Assembly (NCBI RefSeq): GCF_050948175.1 | Contig: NC_135198.1 | Location: 11,405,001-11,469,000 of the forward strand | Length of the DNA: 64,000 nucleotides | Direction: 5' to 3' | From: Xylocopa sonorina | Taxonomy: Eukaryota; Arthropoda; Insecta; Hymenoptera; Apidae | Shown: positions 1-10,450 of the stretch, one piece after another | Position numbering within the stretch: position 1 is the first letter of the stretch | How the letters are laid out: each line of letters opens with the position of its first letter | Translations under genes and position numbers: made by a program | The notes under the pieces: model-generated | Told to the model about the DNA's origin: nothing | The model's database searches: none | Seen by the model: only the letters and a program-made list of their open reading frames with translations

Positions 1-2306
1 CGCGAGGCAATCGTGAGTTGCGAAAGTCCTCGAGGAACCGTCAGGTTCGTTGAATGACGTAATTGCAGAGAACGATCGGAAAATACACGAAGATGCTATT
101 AGATCGTATTAGAAGGTCACTTCGAGAAGCTTCGAGTATATTTACCCATTCAGGACCGGGCGTTGTTCGCGTGTTTCGTCTTAGAAACCGATATCCTCAA
201 AACGCAGTGGCTATAAATACTACTGTTATTTTAACATCTACTAAAATCATCCGATAAATTAATCAGATTCAGGTGTAATTCAATTCTCTGTCATTTAATG
301 CAACACTTCACTGCATTATATTAAAAAGTTTGGTCTTTCGTATAAATGAAATGTCCAGTCCTGAACTGGTTTAAGCGACGAACCTTTACTGTCTGCAATC
401 GTGATTTGTTTTCTTCATTTTGTGCGCGCGCCAAGCTTATTTAGAGCGTACGCTGTGCGTTTCGTTCGCTAGAGGAATTGCAATTTCATGCATAAAGAAA
501 TGGTCAAAGCACAGCGGTCGGTGATAGATGCTATATAATTTTTAGTAACGTTATTATATATACGTATATTTAAATAATACCGAGTATCATTTTTAATGTT
601 GTAATTGTGTAACGATCGCGTGTTCAATCCGACCAACAGCTGTAGTCGCGTGAATCGCGAGAGACATTCATACACTTTTTTTCTGTCCTGAAATTGTATT
701 TCTCGATGCTCAAGCCGCATCGTTTTCGCACGAATTCGAAGCGAGCTGGTAATTATCGCTTCAGTGCGCGGTCCATGAGATGATGCGTATGTAACGTTGT
801 AAGCTGGATCTAGATTTTATACACGTATACGCTTGCATAAGAAGGTCTCGAGTTAGAGAAAGTAAAAGAAAACGGAGTGTCGACGAAACAACAAAAGGAA
901 GAAAAAAGCGTTATATATATATATATATATATATAAACTATATATATATATAAAAAAATTTTAAAATAGAAACGGAGGAAAGAGAAGAAATAGTAATTAT
1001 AATAAAGTACTTAACGGTTTTTGTTTCACGATGTGTTGTAGCGTAATACAGACGTGCACATACGTATTATATATATATATATATTATTTATATATATAAA
1101 GAATTATATATTAGATATGTCGATATAATTGTATATGTCAAGAACTCGTTTCCAGCTGGTCTGATCGGGTATTAAACTTGAACGATTTAATTAATTGCGT
1201 TAACCTGGCAGCGATGCGATTGCGAGTAACACACACACACATATATATATATATGTATGAAAAAAAGATGCGTGCAATCACAATTTACTTGTACAGCATA
1301 TTTATCTTGTCGTACTGACGACAGATCCAACGATCTGTATAGTACATCGACAATGAAAATGAAACGAAGTGCTGATTGATCAAAGAACTTCTGTTATTTG
1401 ATTCATAGAGAATAATTAAATACCAATTACACAATACGATCGAAAGAAAGCGAATACATGAATTATATAAATCGGTTACTTTACTAATTCCTTCGTATTT
1501 GTTATACGTTTATTCAGAGGGAATCAATTTAACCGAGAAATGCACAACACACACGAGCACAGGCACACGTCATTGAGTCAGTGTCTATAAAAGTGCATTA
1601 ATTTACATTTTTTCCTGTACAAATTTAATATCGCATCAACTGCATTTGTTCATTGTTTTATGTTTTCTGGGAACGTAAGTGAGTTTAATGTAATTGTACT
1701 AAGAAAAGTAAAATTACCAGATACATACAGTGAAGATTTTTGTGGTATGCTTATCCATGCTCGATTAGACAATGATATGTTAGCAACATGCTTCTTCTAC
1801 AGCATCACTGCCGGATTAAGTAGCGGTGTTACTATCTGTTCCTTTTTTTTCTGACAGGCGTATCTAATTTGACATAATGAATCCGTGCACAAAAGCATCG
1901 TCCAAAGCTATGTCTTTTAGTTGGCCGACACAAACTTGTCGATTATGTTGACTTGAACATCTTGCTCTCGTATACTCACTCAACGCTCGCAATGGTACGA
2001 CGAATACGTACATATGCCGGTAAATGAGACTTTTTGCCGCTACCATTGCAACCAAGCGTTTACCTATCTGTTTATTTAATCGAGAAGAGTTTGTATTCGA
2101 GAGGCGAGGAACACTAGACGTACAGTGTACTATGAATAGATAGTATAATGAAAATTAATATATAATAAATGAATGGACCTGTACACACGGATCGTGTTAC
2201 TTCGTATGAAATTCCCCTGTTTTGTTTCCATTTCTACGTAAATGCTATGCAAATTTAACGTAAATATTTTATTAAATACATGTACATTCGGAAAAAGTTT
2301 CATAAA
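1..2306. other. AT-rich flank without a supported gene
   Basis: No coding exon can be defended here. Short open stretches exist, for example 1660-1854 on the plus strand and 1864-2055 on the minus strand, but they lack family resemblance and coding character. The stretch has AT dinucleotide runs near 912-935, 1068-1085 and 1240-1255. The right end is probably the 3' UTR and polyadenylation zone of the minus-strand gene that stops at 2307: TTTATT at 2268-2273 and at 2071-2076 reads as AATAAA on the minus strand. Confidence 0.5.
2268..2273 (-). terminator. Candidate polyadenylation signal of the TEFM-like gene
   Basis: TTTATT on the plus strand is AATAAA on the minus strand, 34 bases past the stop codon. 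A second copy lies at 2071-2076. Either could direct 3' end formation. Confidence 0.45.
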
Positions 2307-3724
2307 TTAATCACTTTCTCTGTATATTAAATTAACATTGAAGATTATTACCAAACGTATGAATGTTATAGCTTTTGCTACAGACCAACCAATTTGTTCC
2401 TGTTGTTCTAAGCTTCTTGCTGTGAATTTTTTCTTTAATTCATCATCTACGTGTACAAACTGTAATCCTTTATTATCTATCGCTTCATTATTTAGTATTA
2501 GTTTCATAATATATTTAGCAGCTATTACTTCATTACCAACAATAAGATTGAGGAAACGTGCTGATGTCAAATATTGTAATACATATACACTGTTTTTTGG
2601 TTCCATTGAATTATTCCTTCCTGCAAAATATTCATTTTACTATACATATTTATTTACTATGTATACTGTACAAACATACTTTGATTTTCCATTAATTTCA
2701 GACAACTCATAATAGCAATATTTAGTTGTTGCTGAATGGATAGCATATGATACAGAGATTTATTTGTCATTTTCAATTCTTCTATAACATAACAACTAGA
2801 TACTGGCAATGTTTGGGCAATAGATGATGCCTAAAACAAAAGTAACTGTTATGCTTTTGAATTCCTTGAAATATCAAGATTTAAAGCATGTACCAAATTG
2901 ATCAAATTAAAAGTATTGATGTCTGTGGTTTGATTATGCCAACATAAGCAATCCCAATCTAGTATCTTAAAATCGCAGTTTAGTAATGTCCAAGTTATTG
3001 CATTAGATCCAACATGTATACCCAATATTGTCTTTGGCATCTAAAACGATATATAAAATCATACTTTTTCTTATATAACATACTGCCTCTTTTATGACAT
3101 TGCTGTATTAAGGATCAATATTAATATATATACATATACAAATACAAATATCTTTGCACCATTATCGTTTTTACATCAGGTGTTACTACAAATTTTTTCC
3201 ATTTTCGCTTCTTTACTTTATGATTAATAATCAAAGTGTAAAAATTATTTAAATTATCAGAAGTTAATTTATTCTGTGACACTAAATCGTTTAAAGATTT
3301 ATAAGGTCCATTGTTGGTCCGGTTTGATATAATCGTTTCAGCGTATGATGACTGAATATACCTATACAAAAGTGACGTAAACAATAAACGAAAGCAATGT
3401 TGACAATTTGTACACTCATTATGTACACTTACTTTGATAATTCTTTTACATTACTTTCATTTACTATCTGTAAAATTTCATCTTCCTTTTCTGAAAACCA
3501 CTTCTGTCCAGCATCATTTTCAACATTACTTCTTACTTTCGTAGAACATCTTTGAAGTGGTTGAAACCATACATCCTAAATAGCAAATTTTTCAATATTC
3601 TATTGCTTGATAAATTATATATACATTTAAAACAAATTTGGAATTAAGAAAACCAAGGTAATCATATGATATTTACCTTTCTTATTCTAACTGTACAAGT
3701 TAAATTATATAATATTCTTAACAT
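2307..3724 (-). CDS. TEFM: Transcription elongation factor, mitochondrial (TEFM-like), six exons
   Basis: TEFM binds mitochondrial RNA polymerase and makes it processive in the matrix. Exons on the minus strand are 3724-3677, 3575-3433, 3361-3175, 3040-2894, 2830-2680 and 2620-2307. Phases agree throughout and sum to 990 nt, giving 329 residues, close to the roughly 360 of the human protein. The first 16 residues (start MLRILYNLT) are basic and hydrophobic without acidic residues, as in a mitochondrial presequence. Residues about 65-125 resemble the paired helix-hairpin-helix segment (SLNDLVSQNKLT). Residue 127 begins an RNase H-like fold strand (ILGIHVGSNAITWTLLN). The C-terminus ends with an amphipathic stretch around EQIGWSVAKAITF. 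The exon 4 donor at 2893 (GTACAT) is the weakest junction. The gene is divergent from Ndc80 with 700 bp between start codons. The name rests on domain order and remembered family features; a related HhH/RNase H-fold protein is the main alternative. Confidence 0.72.
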
Positions 3725-4424
3725 TATTCGACAATATTGTTTTATTCAAAAGTACACAATATATACCCCGACAACACAACTTTGTCACAGTAATAACACT
3801 GTGATATCATTTATGCCGCGCGACATTATACATTTATATTATTTATACATGATAAATACTACATTTTGTACTACTGTACAAAAGTCATTGATATTATTAT
3901 GAATGAAATATCAATAGTATAAAAATGATTTATCAACGTGCATAACATTATTATGCACTGTAAAATTTTTCCACTTTAAATTATGAATATTTCACACGTC
4001 AACTAACAAATTCACAGTGTATTGTGTTGAAACAAACATACAGCCCTTGAATACAGGCACGTGTTACTTCTGGAGAACTATGGACTGAAATTTATAATTA
4101 CTAGATAATCTTTAGATAATTAAGATGCTACAATATTATTCGATAATATTAATATTTTATCAGAAATTTTTATAAAATTGGAGACTGTCATTTTGTTTAA
4201 TTGAACCATCAACTTTTTAATTTATCCTGCAATATGGGGTAGGTTTTCAATGAGCTATCGTACCGTGTCTTCTCGTGTCTCATCTTACGTTTTACGTTTC
4301 TATGTCCAACGACGAAATTCAAAATGTTCAAGTACAGTATTTTTAATACTGAGAGTTTCAATGTTTTAATGCAATTTTCACTCGAATAAGTATTCAATGT
4401 GAAGGTGGATTGATTTTGATCAAG
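3725..4424. promoter_or_regulatory. Divergent promoter region between TEFM-like gene and Ndc80
   Basis: The 700 bp between two head-to-head start codons must hold both 5' UTRs and both promoters unless a distal leader exon exists. The sequence is AT-rich, with no clear TATA box at a useful distance from either start. A bidirectional promoter for two housekeeping-type genes is the simple reading and is inferred from layout only. Confidence 0.5.
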
Positions 4425-6433
4425 ATGTCTACAAAAAACTCTTTGGGACGTAGGTCCTCTTCGAATCTCGTAAGGATATCCACACATGAAAGAGAAGAGA
4501 AAAACTTGACACGTACAGAACCCAGAAGAACCCAACAATTATTAAAACCAAAGATTTCTATTTCTTCCGATGCTTCCCACATACCTTTACCTCGTTCACG
4601 TATCTCTTCATGTGACAGAGGAAGTATCAAAGGACCGTTTTTAAAAGTAACAGGTAAAAATATTGTGGCTATGTTGTTCAAACGAGAAGCTTTTATATCA
4701 TTGTATTTGTAGGTAAAACTCCATCGACACCAAAAACGCCTGTAACAAATGTTAGCAAAGCTGCTCATTTTATAAGTGGAAATTCAAATAGAGTTCACGC
4801 AGGTCTTCCAACAGGACGCAGGTCTTTATCAGCTGACCGTGTTAGCAACCTTGGTGCGAAAGGTCCAAGAAAGGATACTAGACCGTTGACGGATAAAGCT
4901 TATCAAACTTATATGCTTAACAGAATTGATAACTTCTTTTCTATAAATAATTGTTCTTCGATGCTTAACAGCAATGGGAGCTTGAAACCTGTTACTTTAA
5001 AAATGTTTGTGGAAATTTCTGCATATCTGATAAAGATACTAGACATTAAACAAATTCTTACGATTACCAATTATGTCGAAGAGTTACCAAAAATTGCCAA
5101 AAAGCTTCATTATCCGGGAGTAATTAATAAATCTTGGTTGAAAACTGCTAATGTAGCACATTATTGGCCCAATGTATTGGGCTGGATTTCCTGGTTGGTA
5201 AAAATTTGTGAAGTAAGAACGATTGCCATTGAAAAATATAATTTAGAATCACTACCATTTATGGGTGGAGAAAGAGAAGCAGAGAATAATAAAAAAGCAT
5301 TAGTCTCAATGTTGGATTTTTATGATGCTTGGAACAATGAGAAACTCGAGGAGGAAGCATCGATGGTTGAAAAGTATTTAGAAGAGATTAAACAGCAACA
5401 TGGTATTAGCGAAGAAGAGTTGAATAATGCCCATCTTAATTTAGAAGAAGCAAAGTCTAAACTGCAAGCAATAGAAGAAAATTCATATAAAGTCGACGAA
5501 GAAGTAAAACACTTGCAAGAAGTACTTCTATCTTTGCAAAAAGATGAAGAGAAACAACTGAATGACATTAATACAAAAGAGGAATACATAAAAATGATCA
5601 ATTTGGAAACAGAACAAAAAAATACAGAATGCGAAGAATTGCGCGAACAAATCCGTTTACAGAATGCACAGCATGATGAATTGCTGACTATTATCAAGCA
5701 ACAGCCAATGTCTAAAGCAGAAAAGGATAAAGTATTAGAAAAATGTATAGAAATTCAAAATTATATTTATCAGTATGACGAACATTTACAAGAGATTCAA
5801 AAGGAACTTTATACTATGGATATTAAATTGGCTTCTATCAATAATAATTTAACGAAGTCAGTTTTGACGTATAATAAAGAAATACTTATGCATCTTAGTG
5901 ATAATGTAGGTATAGATTTAGAAGAGCTACAAATGCCAGAAAAAGGTATATTGCAGCCTGAGGTTATGGAGGTGCTGAATGTTAAAGCAAATTTGATGAA
6001 CGATTTAAAAGAACTGTTGAAAAAGAAAATTATAGAGAAAGAACATTTATTAGAATTATATTCTAACGAATTAGAGAATCTTCAGGAAAGAATGAAAATT
6101 CTGGAAGATGAAAATAGCGATATCATTAACAAGATTCAGGAAAACAAAACTCTTATGAGTAAAATTAAAATTGAGACTAAAAACGAGGAAGCTAAGTTGA
6201 AAGAGCAAATAAAAAATTTGCAAAATGATATCAAGGAAATTCAAGATGCAATGCCGAATATGCAACAAGTTAATGTAGAGTTGGAAGAAACTACGGACAA
6301 GCTAGAAGCGGTTCGTAGGAAGAAAGCATATATAGAGGAATCTGCGAAACTATTTTTTAACAAATTTTTTAAGATTTTAGGAGAGCACAGAAATGAATTG
6401 TATAATATGTTAATAAAACTTAATAAACAGTAG
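4425..6433 (+). CDS. Ndc80: Kinetochore protein NDC80 (HEC1), two exons
   Basis: NDC80 is the microtubule-binding subunit of the outer-kinetochore NDC80 complex, paired with NUF2 and joined to SPC24/SPC25. Exons are 4425-4653 and 4713-6433; the 59-bp intron has a CAG/GTAAAA donor and a TTTGTAG acceptor. The sum is 1950 nt, or 649 residues, against 642 for human. Residues 1 to about 126 form a basic Ser/Thr-rich tail with R-R-S/T sites (GRRSSS, PRRTQQ, GRRSLS) of the Aurora B type. The family signature KDTRPLTDKAYQ starts near 130 and opens the calponin-homology domain, which ends around WPNVLGWISWLVKICEV (about 229-244). From about 281 to 620 the protein is an almost unbroken heptad-rich coiled coil, ending in a short segment expected to meet SPC24/25. 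The start is the first in-frame ATG of the tail. Identification is firm; the exact start could shift slightly. Confidence 0.95.
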
Positions 6434-7078
6434 CAATATTCTAAATGCAATTTTCATACAATGAAACTGAAACTTAGTGATTTATTTAAATATAATTTGT
6501 AAAGATGATCATCTTTTGTAGTGAAATATATCTTCGAAGCGTACTGCGCGTGTGTCGAAAATGAAAATTGAAAGCGAGAAAGGGAAGCTGAAGGCAATAT
6601 AGTTCAGACTTGTTTAAATTGTAGCGCGGAAACAGAATTGCTTCGAAACGCATGCCTGTATAATTTTAATCACGTTTGTACATGATAATTAAAAGGCAAA
6701 AAAAATCGAATTTTCAAATTTGACATTGACTCTTTCTCTCTCCTTAAAATATATAAAGTAACAACTGTTTCCCTTTCTTATTGAATTATAGGATAAATAA
6801 TTGAAAAATTAAGCTGGTTATATACTAGCGATAATACTGCAATAAAATGATTGTTCAAAACTACTCGAACCTGCAAGATGCTATAAAAATGGTAAACGCC
6901 AGGATAAATATGCTGGCAAACATTACAACATATTATGGTAAGTTCCTTCGATGTACAATGAGTGTGAATTCGCTAAACATGAGGTTAGTCGAATTCCATC
7001 TGTATTGGTTAGAAATCAGCTGATGCGGCAAATATTTACTTAATATAAGAAAATGTATTTTTTTATCATTTTAGCATA
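6434..7078 (+). promoter_or_regulatory. Ndc80 3' end and leader of the coiled-coil gene
   Basis: This 645-bp gap between two same-strand genes must contain the Ndc80 3' UTR and the promoter and leader exon of the next gene. The leader exon appears to end at 6937 with a strong donor (TATG/GTAAGT), and its intron ends at 7074 (TCATTTTAG). The leader holds a 31-codon upstream ORF, listed separately. Confidence 0.5.
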
Positions 7079-7079
7079 A
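6847..7079 (+). CDS. Upstream ORF of 31 codons, spliced, overlapping the main start as TAATG
   Basis: The segments are 6847-6937 and 7075-7079. Joined in phase, they encode a 31-residue peptide beginning MIVQNYSNLQDAI and ending TTYYA, followed by TAA at 7077-7079. The last A of that stop is the first base of the ATG of the downstream main ORF. I recognise no family. It may be a regulatory upstream ORF that allows reinitiation, or a short conserved microprotein. It depends on the 6938-7074 intron being spliced; in unspliced RNA the reading continues only a short way before a stop. Confidence 0.4.
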
Positions 7080-9623
7080 TGAGTAGCAAAATAAACGCTG
7101 CCAATAAAATTGTTGCTACGCGAAGTAACAAAAATATATTAGAAAATAAGCAACACTCGGTAACTTACAATTTCAACATTTTTTAATACGGTTACAAATG
7201 TTCTTGTCGCACAAATTATAACTGTACAATACATTTGTAGCCTGCTTCATCTGTACTACCTTCGGAGGGCCTTGTTCTATATGATAATTGTAACACTCTG
7301 GTAGAAGTTACTGTAAAAACTAACGGTCGTAAACGTACATCAACCATGGTTAGCAGCAGTCCGACCAGTCACAAAGGCATGGAAGAGAAAAGAAGACCAG
7401 GATGTAGCGGTGATTCCCACCAAAGTTGGGGTAGAATGTTAAGGGAACAGAATAAGGCTAGTATGAAACAAGGTTTGCAGCAATTGATGTCAAAAGCTTC
7501 GGGTTCAAAGTCGTCGAAGCATGGCAGTGAAACTAAAGAGACCAAGAAACATTCCTTGAATCATCAAAAGGCAGATGTTAGCACTTGTCTTTGTCTTCAC
7601 ATTTCTCTACGTGTTTATAAAATTAATCAAAGGTTACTATAGGATTCTTTTATCTTGTAGCATAAACATTTAGATGAAATTCCTGTGAAACAATCAGCAT
7701 CTCAGAAAAGAGTGGAGGAACATGCAAAATCTACACCACGCACTACAAATCCATCAAGCACATCAGTACTGAGTAGTAGAGACTCAATTCTAGTTTGTGA
7801 TAAATATATACAATGTGATAGAATATATGATTATTATGACGAGAGATTTGGAGTGTTCAATCCAGTTCGTACATTAAGCTTTCTAATAAAAGAGTTAGCG
7901 CACATGGTGAAAGATGATAAAGCTAATAAAATTCTTACCGATGTAGAACAAGTACTACTTAGAATACCGATGGATTGTAGTAAAGCTGCCATTGTGGTAT
8001 GTTTATAAAAAATTACAAAAAATTCAATACTGAACACTGCTGGCATTAAAACAGAATTATTTACAATAGGACCAAGAAGCTATGGCTCTTCGTACTAAAT
8101 TGGAATCAACTACAATCCAATTAGAAGAAACAAGTAAAAAAATGAATTCAATGTGTGAAGCATTACGCGATGAGAGGGATTCTTTACAGCGGTGCGTTTG
8201 TATAAAAATAATATACCATAATGACTGTTATTATGCATTACATTTATGCAATTTGTTTTAAATTAGCCAAGTTAATAAACAAGTATTATTATTAAACGAA
8301 GCACGGGAAAGGCAGTTCGACTTGGAAACAACTGTAAAAGCATTACGACAGGAATTACAAGAAGCGATAAAAACTATTCAATCTAAAGAAAAGACAATAT
8401 CAGAGTTAACAGAAGAGGTTAAGGGTAATGAATTTTCTCAAAAAGTTATAGCACATCTAAGAGCAAATCTTACTGAACAAGCGGAACTAGCGAGACAGAG
8501 ACATTTAGAGGTGCAGTATTTAACGCTTGAGAAGGACAAGCTTTTGGTTTTATCGTCATATAAAGATTCATTGTTGAGTGAACTTCGTAATGCAATCAAG
8601 TTAGTTCAATCACTGTTTAATTTCAATTTAACTCAATTGCATCGTTCAAGAAGATACAATTTTATGTTATATTGTAGAGAATTGCAGAATCATATTGTAG
8701 ATCAATTAACTGGTTTAAAAGATATTTATGTTCACGAAGAAAATTTGAATCCACAAATTTCATTAGCACACGGAGGTCTTGCATGTTCGTCGCCTACTTC
8801 TACCTCTTCACGCGATTCTAATGTACCTACCTCTTGGCACGATATATCCGATATTTCTTTATCCACGGTGGATCACGATCCACCCAAGAATAGAAATGTG
8901 CAGGGATTTTTACGGAAGCCAGATAAGACAGAAGGTCTATCAGAAACTCAGATGGAAAACTTTGAAAAAAAACGAGTGAGAAATACTAAGGAATCTCCAA
9001 CAAAAGATTCTACTAATTTAGATTTTATTAGTTTACCTGGCGGAGAATCGTCGCTCACATTTTTGCCTTCTTGTAAAGATCTTGGTTGCACAGAGATCAG
9101 TAAATCTGGTATGTATGTATAAAAAAATCTAGAAAGGTATCGGAATAAATTAATAAAACTAACACGCTTCTTTCCAGTTAATAAAGGAAAGGAGGATATA
9201 GTAGTGTCTACTAATCAGAAGAGTGATAATTTAATTGATTTTAAAGGTGCTAATAAAATGTCATCATTGGAGAACTTAGATTCATCTCCTGAGAAAGCTC
9301 ACGAGAAAGAGACTCATGTTAAAGGATCACCTAAAAATAGAAAATCTTTGGAATTGCATAGAAAATTAAATCTTGGCAAAAAACCCATTACAACAGAAGA
9401 TACTAATAACAGTGAAAAAAATAATTCACCTGGTAATATAATAGGTTCTACTATAACGGAACAATTCCAGAATATATTTCAAGATATAAGGATGCAAAGT
9501 AGAATACCGGTTAATGTACCAAGTCCACCAAGGAGTTACCCTCATCCTGAATGGAGCGATAGTACCCTACCTAGTATCAGTACTGCTTCTGACTTGAATG
9601 TAATACAACCTAATGACACTTGA
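7079..9623 (+). CDS. Coiled-coil protein, possibly CCDC14-like (centriolar satellite), six exons
   Basis: Exons 7079-7159, 7241-7576, 7661-7996, 8070-8191, 8267-9108 and 9178-9623 join with consistent phases (0,0,0,2,1) to 2163 nt, or 720 residues. The N-terminal 200 residues are polar and probably disordered. Residues about 204-243 (FNPVRTLSFLIKELAHMVKD and the following VEQVLLRIP) form a short helical block. It is followed by a coiled coil from about 252 to 400, then a Ser/Thr/Asn-rich tail. The pairing of a helical 'LSFLIKEL...VEQ' block with an immediate coiled coil recalls vertebrate CCDC14, a centriolar-satellite protein, but this is a remembered resemblance and not an alignment. The exon 2 donor at 7577 (GTTAGC) is weak. 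The gene sits tandem to Ndc80. The gene model is much surer than the name. Confidence 0.82.
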
Positions 9624-10450
9624 ACCTATATTAACTTCTTTTCGGAACAAAGAAACATAAAAATTAAATATTTCGATGAGCTCAACTGTTTAACAATATA
9701 TTGTTAAATATCGATTTGCAGGAGACATACATAATATAAACTGTATTAATTTCTTACTAAAAGTGTATTTTGTCACTAAAATATATATATACGATTTTAA
9801 TTTGTAAATCTACATAAAATTTGTACAGAATAATATATAATTTAAAAGAATAATTTAATTTTTAGATAAAATTATATTATTAATTAACAGAGGGGAGAGG
9901 TTTAAAAGTTGTACGTTAAAAGTTAAACACGCTTTAAGTGTGCATAAATTGAGATTTTTATAGAGTAACACAATGGTGTTCGTACCAAAGTATACAATAA
10001 AGTAATTTTAATCCTGTAGTGCGAAACAAAAGAAGAGGTAAAATGAAGTCTTTCCATCGACTATGATGCGTAAGATAATTTAAGACTGGACATTCCTGAA
10101 AAATTGTTGATAATTTAATAAATATTACCAATGAATAAAAAGACATGTTCGTGTATAATAAACAATGTATGAACATTATTGTTCACGTTTCAATCTTTCT
10201 TAATACTAAAAAAATAACAAGGACACAATATAAATATGACATGAAAAACCAGGTGTATATATATATATATTTTTTATCACATATGTATATATACAAGTAA
10301 AGTATAATACTTATATTTTGTAAGTCTTAATAGGATTAAAAGGGAACATTTTAGTACACGTAAAACATTCATCAATTTTGCACAAAGACGTCTTGAATTA
10401 CATATACATGTTTCCCGGTAAGCGTGTACATGTGTACTCTTTCGTCGCGA
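9624..10450 (+). other. 3' UTR and downstream AT-rich flank of the coiled-coil gene
   Basis: After the stop at 9623 the sequence is strongly AT-rich with no open frame of note. ATTAAA at about 9663 and AATAAA at 9996-10001 are candidate polyadenylation signals. A short AT dinucleotide run lies at about 10255-10270. Confidence 0.5.

Noticed and set aside
1660..1854. 64-codon plus-strand frame
   Set aside because: No family resemblance, contains an internal strong donor-like site, and lies in AT-rich flank where such frames occur by chance.
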